Origin: Silene noctiflora
Lineage: Eukaryota; Streptophyta; Magnoliopsida; Caryophyllales; Caryophyllaceae
NCBI GenBank assembly: GCA_009801015.1
Contig: VHZZ01007367.1
Location: 9,766 to 33,533, forward strand
DNA: 23,768 bases
Direction: 5' to 3'
Part shown: in pieces, positions 1 through 9,296 of the stretch
Position numbering within the stretch: position 1 is the first letter of the stretch
Layout of the letters: each line of letters starts with the position of its first letter
Made by a program: the position numbers and the translations under genes
Notes under the pieces: generated by a model
What the model was told of the DNA's origin: nothing
The model's input: the letters and a program-made list of their open reading frames with translations, nothing else
Database searches by the model: none

Positions 1-515
1 CTTGGTGTGTAGTCGGTGGTATGATGTGGAGGAGAAGTCTGTATGGTTGTGTGTGTCGGTTGTATTGATAGTTGGATGTTATATAGTTACTGACCATGTT
101 TGGTGTTTTCCTGTTTCTTCTTTGTGTTGTGTCTGCCGTGATCCTTATGGTGAGCAGTTAGTCTTAGCAGGTTGCCTTTGGGATCTTGCTGGGTGTCGGA
201 GAGACGACTTGCCACGAGTCACGACGGTTTACTTATGTAGTTGATAGTAGCATGAGTTGTATTTCCTTTATTTTGTTTATAACTTGTAATAACTTGTAAT
301 AGCNTTGCCACGAGTCACGACGGTTTACTTATGTAGTTGATAGTAGCATGAGTTGTATTTCCTTTATTTTGTTTATAACTTGTAATAACTTGTAATAGCA
401 TTAAATGTTCTTTTATCGACGTTTGATCATTACTTTGCCTCGGATAACCGAGATAGTAACGTCCTTATCTGTTGAGGAAGATCTTGTTAAGGCTCCTTGG
501 TAGATGGGGGTGTTA
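1..515 (+). mobile_element. 3' part of an ATHILA-like LTR, plus orientation
   Basis: The last 90 bases (about 425-515) align at roughly 70 percent by eye with the reverse complement of the LTR end at 4271-4360. Shared landmarks are the GCCTCGG.TAACCGAGAT block, GGCTCCTTGGTA and a terminal GTGTTACA. Upstream, weaker matches (ACTGACC near 90, ATGGTGAGcAG near 150) keep the same order as in the other LTR, so this is a diverged relative of that LTR in the opposite orientation. It ends in CA at 515, and no TGGTATCAGAGC primer binding site follows. It is therefore a 3' LTR, a solo LTR or a truncated piece, not the 5' LTR of a complete plus-strand element. Its start lies outside the window. No protein is encoded; the short open frames here are chance. 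Confidence 0.6.
209..400. repeat. Exact 95-bp duplication around a single N
   Basis: Bases 209-303 and 305-399 are identical and separated by the only ambiguous base in the window (N at 304, matching A at 400). Each copy starts TTGCCACGAG and ends AATAGC. An exact duplication of this length directly abutting an N is the usual mark of a gap join with unmerged overlapping contig ends, so one copy is probably not real. Confidence 0.85.
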
Positions 516-1266
516 CACTTCGTCCCCGAAGTTCACCCGCCGGGTTGACACGGTCAAAAGTCACTTTAGCACCATACCACCCCCTATATGCGATGAAGGT
601 ACACTCCTACATCAATTTCGTACCGGGTCGGTCAGACAAACAAGTCAAGAAGCATGGTTTATCCTTGACACGACATGTCTCAACAAGGTTGTTACCCCTC
701 CCTACCAGACCGGGTCTCAAGTCAAACCGCAACTCATAGCCTCTACCTAACCAACAGTCCATGCTTAACACTACATTAGCAATAAATCATACTCATTTTA
801 AAATACTGTACTCGGTCAAAACATAAGCAATCGGTCGAGTAGATCACACTCGGTCGAGTTGTAGGCACTCGGTCGAGTAAGCTGAACTCGGTCGAGTTCT
901 CTGTGTACTCGATCGAGTTGCTCCAAACAGAATACCACCAGATCCCTTCTCTGAAGGCACTCGGTCGAGTGCGATAGGTACTTAGTCGAATTCGCTCTAC
1001 TCGGTCGACTACCACTCAAGAACTCGGTCGAGTCCTCAGAATTCAGAATATAATTCGCATATGAAACTAGCATCTCACGACCATGTCTACCTGCAAAAAG
1101 ACCAACATGGTGACTCAAGGCCACCCCGAGTCATATCAACTAAATAAAATCTAAGGACACGAAATAAGTCTAGGCCTTAAGGCCGCATACAACATCCGAA
1201 ATGAAAGTTATGTGCCACAAGGTACCAAATATAACATAAGTTCCATAAAATAACAAGATCATAAAC
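516..1266. other. Retroelement-derived non-coding stretch with 12-mer array
   Basis: No coding region is supported here. From about 800 to 1036 there are roughly ten copies of the motif ACTCGGTCGAGT or close variants, six of them with exact TCGGTCGAGT, separated by unrelated sequence of 5-60 bases. Bases 516-780 are unremarkable. The stretch lies past the 3' end of the broken ATHILA-like ORF1 on the minus strand, where pol would be expected, but no protease, reverse transcriptase or integrase motif is visible. Confidence 0.5.
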
Positions 1267-2868
1267 TCAATGGGGGACGCCCGAACCATCATCCAACTCA
1301 TCCCCGTTCCCTGCTCCGGAAAATCCTCCGATGTCATATCCCCCTCCGAAACCAGACGATGCCGCACTAAACTCTCCCCCGAAGGCAGGCGGCGGAACAC
1401 CATACTCTCCCCCCATCCATCGACCCTGGTCATCAAGTTGGCTCCCATAGTTAGCTCCCCACGACTCAGTGAAGCACCCCCTCCCAAAGCTATCCGGTGT
1501 ACCCCCAAGAAGCACGGTCTACCCCATAGTAGTGAAAAACACCACTGTCATCACCGGGACCCCTCCACCACGCCGGCTGAGCAAGCCCCGCCCCGATACC
1601 CTACTGCTGAGTCATCTCGTGAAGTCCCCTCAACACCAAAGTGTTGGACAGCCGCTCGATCAGCTCGCTCATCTGCATCTTAGGGTCATACACGGTGGGA
1701 TAGCCTGGATACTGGTACATAGGGCCACCTTGGGGTATATATGGAACCTCCTCATGTACTCCTCGCATAGCTCTCGTCCCCCTGGGTGCCCGGGTCGCCT
1801 GGGTCTTCTTCCTTCTGCTAGAGGCTAGGGTCGGATCTGGCATATCATGAAGTACGTGCCCTGGAATCAAATATGTATGGTCCTCAGGTTCCATGTAACC
1901 GGTGCACTCCTCCAAATGTTTAGTCTCCGGGAGGTTAGCCGGATCGGGCAACCTCATCCACAACGTGCCCTTAATCCTCCATGCTAAGGTCCCATCATCC
2001 AACACCCGAAGCCACTTATGATGGAGGAAGTAATCCTTATCCAAAGCCGGTACACTCTTGAACATGGCTGGGAAGTCAGGAGAAGGCTCGAAGTTGGCCA
2101 GCTTTTGGGCTAGCCGGGTCAATATGGCCCCGCAACTAAGGTGATGGTGGGGTGACTGGGCCATAAAAGCTAGACTGCTACACACGATCGCCGGTGGACT
2201 ATAGTAGAACCCCGCCTCCCTCTTTGGGTTCAGATAGGACATCAAAAGCATCACCTCATGGGAGTTAAGCTTACTCACATCACTCTGCCCATACAGCAAG
2301 CTAGTCATCATCCTCAGAAAGATCTTACAGGTTACGTGTTGCACATCATTGATTAACATAGCACTCACATTGACCGCCGCCTCGGTCAACAAAGAGAGGT
2401 ACTCACTAGCCCGGCACTCCTTGGCCACATCCAAGTAGTGGTTCGCGGTAGGCTTCTCAATCCCCAAGTCCTCAACAATATCCTCCATAGTCAGTCAAAG
2501 TCACGGTTCATCACCATAAAATGACAAGTCTAGGCATCCGCGTCATATGTGAAAGAGCTCATGAACTCTAGTGTGAGGAACTCGTAAGAGTGTTTCCTCA
2601 ACCGGTACAACCCCATGAACCCCAAAGTCTCGAAGATGTGCCTCACATCGGCCTCAATTCCCAACTCCACCAATATAGCCATGTCCACGCACCTAGTAGC
2701 CCGAATGGTGCGAGTCATCAAGGACACAAAGTTCTCCCGCTGCCTAAAATCAGCGAACTCAACAGACGGATATTGCCCCACGGGTGGGACGGTCGGGCCC
2801 TGGCTTCCCTGCCCCCTCTCGGCTCTAGTCCTTTTGGTAGGTGGTCGGTTCGAGTTGGCTCTCGCCAT
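1267..2868 (-). pseudogene. Broken ATHILA ORF1/gag-like gene
   Basis: This looks like the first gene (ORF1, gag position) of an ATHILA-group Ty3/gypsy retrotransposon. Starting at ATG 2868, 112 residues read in one frame: a basic start (RPPTKRTRAER) and then the segment LVELGIEADVRHIFETLG with a following HSYEFLTLEFMSSF. This matches the ORF1 pattern as I recall it (Pfam ATHILA ORF-1). The frame meets TAG at 2532-2530. After about 12 more codons homology moves to another frame, consistent with one lost base near 2494. It then runs from 2488 to TAG at 1601 (295 residues), including FYYSPPAIVCSSLAFMAQ and HHHLSCGAILTRLAQKL. A Gly/Tyr-rich tail, typical of disordered gag C-termini, continues in a third frame at about 1515-1267. 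With one stop and at least two frame changes it is non-functional. Family assignment is from memory of the motif and not from a search. Confidence 0.7.
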
Positions 2869-4255
2869 ACTGCATTGACATCAATGGACAACAAGAAAAG
2901 GCTCAAGGATTGGAAACAAAAGGAAATTTTCAGTTTTCCTCCAACACAAGTGAAGCTTTAATACGGATTTTTGTTCAAAATACCCAAAATCAGTTGCAAA
3001 ACATGATGACACTAGCATCCTATTGTATTTTCTAGCCTTAAAAGAAGATTAGGAGTATCAAAAACCAGATTTTCGGGTGAAACCCTAGAAAATTCGAATT
3101 TAATTGGTACAAGTTTTGACTTAAGATTTCAGTTTCTAGTATCAAAACAAGAGCTAAAACAAGTTATATTATCTACAACATGAATCTAAGCTTAGACTAT
3201 GGCTTCCAACTTCTAATTGGGGATCATGTTATCAAAACATAAAGGAATTAATGAAGAATAATATTACCTTGCAAATTGAAAAGGATGAACAAGAAAAGGA
3301 TGATTAAGACAGATTTGAGGCGTAAGAACACAAGATCCTTCAAGCTTTGATGAGAGAAAACAATTTGAGAGATTTGGAAGAGAGTTATTTTTGTGTTATG
3401 TCGAAAATAAGAAGCAGAAAGGGGTTTATGAACGAAAAATTAAGAACTCGCGTTTCTGGGTTAATTTGGGTACTCGGTCGAGTACGGACCGCACTTGGTC
3501 GAGTGTCCGCCACTTGGTCGAGTCTCGGGTACTCGGTCGAGTGTCCAAAATGGCAAACTCAATCAGATTTGCCTATAAGGACTCGGTCGAGTATCCTGAG
3601 CACTCGGTCGAGTAGGCTTGACTTGGTCGAGTACGCCCTTGTACTCGGTCGAGTTCCCCTAAAAGTCAATTCAACCGATTATGTTGTCAATATCAGTTGT
3701 TCCTGATGCAATAGAAATACATTGTTCGGAGTCCGAGGAGCGTCCCGGAACTCGTCACTTAGTTAGTCCTCCCTCACAAGTCCACTACACACATACCGAA
3801 GATACAAACACATTCCAACTACTGGCACTTTAATGTCAATCAACTCAAAACGCATAGTTATACATAGTAGCCTCGTACCTATAGTTTACACATACCAAAG
3901 TTCAAGCAATTCAAAAGTCACATCAACACATTCTCTACTTTACATCATTACTTGCACACCTATTCCTATGGCAAACATCCACCACTCGTACTCCATATCA
4001 TGGCACTCGTAAACATATAAGATTCACACAATCGCAGACATCAAAACATTTTCAGCATATAGCACACAAGTAAACTTCACACAATACCCCACCCCGAGTT
4101 TACTGGCTTAAGCACATTAGGGCCGGGTTTCTGGAATGAGGGCGTCTTCCCACCCAAAACCGATCATAAGGGGCTCCCAACATACATACACCAGGTTCAT
4201 TTTAATTGACTCTTTATGTTCATTAGGTTCATTGATTACAAGTTCCAAAATCGTC
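2869..4255 (-). mobile_element. Leader of the ATHILA-like element
   Basis: This is the roughly 1.4-kb untranslated stretch between the primer binding site (4256-4267) and the ORF1 start codon at 2868, read on the minus strand. A long leader is normal for ATHILA-group elements. It contains no convincing open frame. It holds the second cluster of the ACTCGGTCGAGT motif at 3471-3653: eight copies, five exact at the TCGGTCGAGT core and three reading TTGGTCGAGT. Confidence 0.6.
3471..3653. repeat. Array of eight ACTCGGTCGAGT-type motifs
   Basis: Eight copies of [C/T]GGTCGAGT preceded by AC[T]T or ACT lie in 183 bases with irregular spacing and unrelated spacers, so this is not a simple tandem repeat. 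Each copy is an imperfect palindrome: arms ACTCG and CGAGT around GT. The same motif is clustered at about 800-1036 and appears, more diverged and in both orientations, inside the LTR at about 5363-5415. Confidence 0.8.
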
Positions 4256-4267
4256 GCTCTGATACCA
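4256..4267 (-). other. Primer binding site, initiator tRNA-Met type
   Basis: On the minus strand the sequence is TGGTATCAGAGC, complementary to the 3' end of plant initiator tRNA-Met. It lies three bases (AAG) after the LTR end at 4271. This fixes the element's orientation as minus and its 5' LTR as the right-hand one. Confidence 0.85.
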
Positions 4268-4270
4268 CTT

Positions 4271-5523
4271 TGTAACACCTCCACTTACCAAGGAGCCTTC
4301 TCTAGGCCTTCCCTGATAACCAAGGGTGCTACCATCTCGGTTACCCGAGGCAAATACATATCAAATTGACCATCTGAGAACATACATTAGATATCTTACA
4401 ACTTTACAAAGACTGTTGAAGCATAAAACCATACAGAAGAAAATATACTACAACTGGCGACACTATTACAACTACTGATATCGCTACGTCAAAGACCTCC
4501 CATCCCCAAAGCAACATCCTAACAGATAAGCATCCAACACAACAACTACACCTGCGAGATAGCCTACTCACCATCCCCGAATGGATCATCAAAGTTTTGG
4601 AAAACAACACGGGGTCAGTCAACTGTACAACAATATGCGATATAATGCATAAATAACAATTAACAACCAGCAACCTCCATTACCCATCTCCATCACAACC
4701 AAACTGACTATACACCGAGGTGTGTAGCCCTGCCAGTGGGGACCGCAGCCTTACCACCAAAATCTCCGGACCGCAGCCCGAACCCAGTTCCTTAATGTGC
4801 ACATCCCCCTTACGCTGAGAGAACGCAAAGGGCGAACAATAGGGGTGAACCACCTCTCACAATGGCTCACAAATCACAACTCCAACACCAACAACCACCA
4901 CCATCCACAACACACAACCACCACAACATATACAATAAACATATCCAGCATAAAGATCGTCACATTAAGCATATAACATTCTACAGACAACTGAGTAGGG
5001 AAAACCCTACCTGATAAGAAATCCAGGAATGCCATTTAGCGCATACACAGTCCCGATACACCACTACCGACACCTACAAAGATGATACAACCAAATTACA
5101 CAAGACCATAACCCTAACCCAAAACCGACAGATGTGACGATGACTTACCTTATCGGACGATCGGACAACTAGGTCGGAGTCGACATACATATCCATTCTC
5201 GTGTTGGTCTCCCGGTTAGATGCTAGGAAGGTGAAGGGTGAAAGGTAGGGGTAGATACTCAGATCTAGGGTTGAGGGAAGGAAAGGAAAGAAAATAATGA
5301 AATGAAAACTGTCAACGAATTATGACAATCGCGTAATATATTATTACGCTGTCAGCCGCCTACTCCGTCGAGTACTAACATACTCGACCGAGTCAACTGC
5401 ACTCGGTCTAGTGTCTCATGCTAGGCCAAGTCTGAGTCAACAACCAACAAGTTCTAACACGTTCAAGGTCGCACAAGTCAACTAAGGTCGGTCAACGGGT
5501 CCTCCGAAAGAACGGGTATTACA
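4271..5523 (-). mobile_element. 5' LTR of ATHILA-like gypsy element
   Basis: Read on the minus strand the LTR begins TGTAATACCCG (5523) and ends GGTGTTACA (4271), giving 1,253 bases with TG...CA termini, and is followed at once by the primer binding site. Minus-strand transcription would start inside it and run leftward through the leader and the broken ORF1. It carries diverged copies of the ACTCGGTCGAGT motif near its 5' end (5363-5415). No matching minus-oriented 3' LTR is found in the window, so LTR divergence cannot be used to date it here. The five bases next to its outer end are ATAGC; the matching target duplication would lie at the missing other end. Confidence 0.75.
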
Positions 5524-5884
5524 ATAGCATCCATAGGCTCACATTTACTAACAATCTGCCAAATCGATCCCATGCTTTGCGAATGTTATATGTTTTCCTC
5601 TTCAAGCTACATTGTACCTCATGATGGGCCTAGGCCCAAGTGGAGCCTTGGGCTCTGATACCACTTGTTGTGCGGAAACATTAATATCATTTTGTTGGGC
5701 CTTTGTTGTGTCGGTGTCTATAATCCATAATAATACGATATTGTCCGTTCAAGACCAAAGTTTCGTTGATTTAATCTTAACTCCTTCTCAAAGGGACCGT
5801 ATTATTATATTTGGTGAACAATTATAAAGATATTCTTACATCATAATTACACTATGGATGTGTAACATAAGTTTATACCTAACA
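5524..5884 (-). mobile_element. Copia-like element fragment: leader, PBS and short LTR
   Basis: On the minus strand a 219-base LTR starts TGTTAGG (5884) and ends CACAACA (5666). After two bases comes TGGTATCAGAGCCCAAGG (about 5646-5663), an initiator tRNA-Met primer binding site longer than the one in the neighbouring element. Bases 5524-5645 are the start of its internal region. The short LTR, TGTTAG start and this binding site are typical of Ty1/copia elements; that class call is by analogy. The internal region is cut off exactly at the outer edge of the ATHILA-like LTR (5523), which suggests that element inserted into this older one. The open frame at 5612-5827 crosses the LTR boundary and is not a gene. 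Confidence 0.65.
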
Positions 5885-7084
5885 CAAATAATCTAAACGA
5901 AGACTAAATTAATGAATGGTCAATTAATGAAGTATTTTGTGACAACTCCATATAAAATTTAGATATATTTCACGAACATAATAAGGCCAAACGTATTTCT
6001 CCAATGTTTATGATAAGAGTTTCGAAATGTAGTTTCTCCCAGCTTGACCCATCTCATGCACCCACATGCAACTATTTGTCCTAATCTAGTTGATTGGTGC
6101 TTAATTTGATTTTTCTATGCTTTACCCTACTCTCTTTAATTTTAATTTCGCTAACAACTATCCTTGACGTGCCTTTACAAATAGTGTTGCTCTGGCAATT
6201 TTATTTTAATTTTTGTCATATTAATATTAAATAAATATTCCTACATAATTGATAAGATATTAAAGTATTGATTGGGGGAGAAAATCGAGTAGTTTTGAAA
6301 TGATTAACCACGCAAAATCAACGGATTCTCCTAATTAATCAAACAGATTCTCTCTGTACATTTGATATTAGTGTGTCATAAGGGAGATATTATAGAATCA
6401 TGCGTATCAATAGATCATGGATTATGAATTCGACTTACCAAACACTTGATTATGTGCTTTATAGTAAAGATGGCGTTGAAATTTTGAAAATAAAGTGACT
6501 AATTCATGGAGGATAATAACGGGTTTACTTCCAACTTCCAAGTCACAACGGTTACTAACATAACTTGGGTGATGATACGGTTGTTGATATTTTGATTTGG
6601 ACTTATTTTTTTCCGAAACATATTAAGTTAGGGCGCCTCTTAAATTGTGTAACGACCTTGTTCCTTAACTGGAAAAGTCTAGTTACTCTAGTACTTACTT
6701 AACAAAGGAACTAGGGGATGCAAAAATTATACGTGCTCCATATTACCGTGTACTTTCCCTGTACTACGAGCACCGCTCAATAATCGCTCATCATAGAGAT
6801 AACAAGCTAGTTGAAGTCCACAATTAACAAAGTGCATTACTACTGCAAGAATTCTAGACACGGAAAACTATATTAATTTAGAGACCGCGAAGAACAGTTA
6901 CCCATTTTGTATTGTAAACAAACGTACTCTAATTAAAGAGAGCATCCTTAAAGAAAAGGGAAGCAAAACAAGCAAACAAGAAGAACCTTTTTAGGTTTAG
7001 ATGAGGAGAATAAGATTGTAAGAAAGGAGATATGACACCACGTAAATTGGATACAGCATGGGAATTAGAGATGCTTGGATGGCC
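5885..7084. other. AT-rich intergenic DNA
   Basis: No coding potential, terminal repeats or RNA gene can be supported. The sequence is AT-rich with stop codons in all frames. A TGTAACGACC string near 6648 recalls LTR ends in this window, but no partner or primer binding site is seen. Confidence 0.6.
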
Positions 7085-7372
7085 GACTAATAATTATTTA
7101 GGCTTTATACAACAACAACTCTTTCTTTTATAAGTCTCACACTCTCACTTATATTTCCCACCATTAACTTCTCATCGATCAATGCAACCTTATTCCTTAA
7201 TCAAATAGGAGTATTCACTAATTAAATCTTCTTAATTATTAAACATCATCATCAACAACTATTCTTCTTCTTCTTCTCTATTATTCTCTTTGTCAGTCCA
7301 AGGGATTATTGCTTTGATTATGGAGACACAAATACACTTCAATTCATATCTTGCATTCTAATTTCTAAGGTT
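7085..7372 (+). promoter_or_regulatory. Promoter- and 5'-leader-like region without a gene body
   Basis: A TATAAG box at about 7129-7134 is followed by a pyrimidine-rich leader, including TTCTTCTTCTTCTTCTC around 7263-7280. Then comes an ATG at 7320 that opens only 13 codons (METQIHFNSYLAF, stop), and an AAG/GTTAGC splice-donor-like site at about 7369. This is how many plant genes begin, with a small upstream frame and a leader intron. However, no coding exon follows before the WD40 gene more than 7 kb away, and a Helitron lies 430 bases downstream. It could be a promoter severed by insertions, a long non-coding RNA or a primary microRNA, or chance. Confidence 0.3.
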
Positions 7373-7803
7373 AGCTCACTAACTTACTTTATCTTTTTCT
7401 AATTTATGCATGTACACAATTTAGATGGCTAGATGCATATACATACACATTAATTACTTTCGTATCAGACTACAAACTCATAAACCTTAATTTCTTTACC
7501 TTTTTTTTTTATATTTTGTTTGGGTTATTACATTTTATTTGGGTTATTTTTATCAAGGTAAACAAATGATTGTGACGGAGGTAGTATTACGGAGTACATG
7601 AGATGAGACACTTTTATCTACATATGGCGGTATGGTACATTCTGACTTACGAATGTCACTATATTTAAGTAATACTCCTATAAAATAGATTTTTTTTTTC
7701 TGTATCTTTTCTTATGCACTACAGCACTAGAATACATGCTGGGAGTCAATTACTATGTGGTTTATTAGGGTCGGATAAGGAAATTAAGCTATAGAAACAA
7801 AAC

Positions 7804-8517
7804 TCTCTCCATCCTTTATATACTAAAAGAATAGGTGAATTCACAAGTTTTTCATCTAAAAAACATCTTTTTAAATAAGGAAACTATGATAATTTAATTG
7901 TTTTTACTAAATAAGGAAATTAATAATTATAATATATTTCATTATACAATTTTTTTCATTAAAATTAATCTTTTCATTAAATTATATATTTTCACTAAAC
8001 ATTAAACTATAGTATTTTAATTAAAATATAAATAAATAATATAAAACTAGAAACTATTAATTAAATCTTTTATTAATGCTATTATTTAAGAATGACTTAA
8101 ATTATACTATGTATAAACAAAATTATAAATCGTTTTGATTACTTTCATGATAAAAAAAAAATTGAGAAAATTAATAAAATTGGAATAGTTAGCTTTGTGG
8201 TATAAAAAATACTTTTTAAAAAACTCATTTCAATACATTACTCAATTCTCTTGGATTAATTTTTAGTTTTAATTTTTTTTTCTCGAAGCAAAATACAATA
8301 ACGAGAAAATGAATAATTAATAAGTTACCACTATTATTTTGCATTTCAATTTTACTCAGTTTTTTTGAATAATTTTGCAGTTCAATTTTTTTTTTCTCAT
8401 ATCAAAATATAATTACATGAAATATGAAAAATTAATAACATGTAAATTTATGATTAGGTAATACAAAAATAAAAATTCTATAAACAACGCGCATTTATTG
8501 CGCGAGATCTAAACTAG
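7804..8517 (+). mobile_element. Non-autonomous Helitron
   Basis: The left end reads TCTCTCCATCC and then TATATACTAAAAGAATAGG, the usual style of plant Helitron 5' ends (TC start, TATACTAAAAGA). The right end has a perfect hairpin CGCGCA-TTTAT-TGCGCG (8488-8504), then 13 bases, then CTAG followed by T. Together these are the Helitron 3' signature of a hairpin 10-13 bases before a CTRR end. It is about 714 bases long, very AT-rich inside, with no Rep/helicase gene, so it would be moved only by a helper. The exact first base is uncertain by 2-4 because of the TCTCTC run, and the expected host A before it is not clear. Confidence 0.7.
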
Positions 8518-8573
8518 TTTCAACTAATAGTTTACATTGTTTTATTCATGCCGGCCATAATAAAAAATGGGAC

Positions 8574-9296
8574 TTGCTAAATCTCGCGCATCTATTTACT
8601 CAATCCCGCGCATTTTTCCCTTTATTCCGATTATACCCATCTCATTTCTTATCTCCACAAAGAGAGAAAAACGAAAACACCAAAAAATGAAAATTAAAAC
8701 CCCATTTTACTAACCCCCTTTTGCCTCCCATGGCTCCCAATCACCAACCGTCTCCCTCCAAAAGGGAATTTACATTTGAAAATCATTGCTAATCTCGTGA
8801 AAATTAAGGTATTTTCTTTGTTTGCTAAACTCTACGTTGAGATTTGCAAATCATGGTTTGTGAGAGAGAGCTTGTTGTAAGCAATTGAAGATTTTCTTGG
8901 AACGCAAAAGTCCTATACCAGAAGTCAAAGTCGTCTCGTCACGACTTGCAAGTACTAATGCGAAGGCTTCTTTGTGTTCTCTTTGCCCGACATTAATCGT
9001 AATCGACGTCAATGTAAACCCTAATTTTAAAAAAACCCTCTTTTTTAATTTAAAAAAAACATCAGTTCGGTCGATTAAAAGACGGTATTAAAAAGTTATT
9101 GATAAAACGGAAAAGTTACATGTGATATGCGGAATTATGATCCATTATTGTCGACTATAAACGAATTGGTTAGGTTTTGAGAGAGGAAGAAGGGAGAGAA
9201 CTCTTTTTAATTAACTTTTAAGACGAAGGGCATAATTATGGAATATCAGGGACAAAATGCGCGGGATATAATAAATTAGTGCGCGGAATTTAGCAA
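8574..9296. mobile_element. Long-TIR DNA element, MULE-like
   Basis: Bases 8574-8640 pair with 9226-9296 as diverged terminal inverted repeats of about 70 bases. Both begin TTGCTAAAT followed by a CGCGCA block and a second CCGCGCATTTT block, and they end near TATACCCAT or its equivalent. A long TIR with a 580-base non-transposase interior fits a non-autonomous Mutator-like element. No clear 9-bp target duplication is visible: the flanks AATGGGAC and AATGTCAT are only weakly alike. The interior (8641-9225) has lower AT than the surroundings and could hold captured host sequence, but the 68-residue frame at 8885-9091 is not recognisable as a protein domain. Confidence 0.6.

Noticed and set aside
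472..750. Open frame of 92 residues on the plus strand
   Set aside because: It crosses the LTR end at 515 and has no recognisable domain; it is a chance frame in repeat DNA.
776..1124. Minus-strand frames rich in LDRV and RPS peptides
   Set aside because: The peptide periodicity comes from translating the ACTCGGTCGAGT motif array, not from a protein.
1270..1828. Plus-strand frames of 119-137 residues
   Set aside because: Antisense shadows of the ATHILA-like ORF1 tail on the minus strand.
4136..4369. 77-residue plus-strand frame
   Set aside because: It spans the primer binding site and LTR edge of a minus-oriented element, so it cannot be a gene of that element.
7085..7372. Known conserved microRNA precursor
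   Set aside because: I looked for miR156, miR159, miR164, miR172 and miR399 mature words in this stretch and found none.
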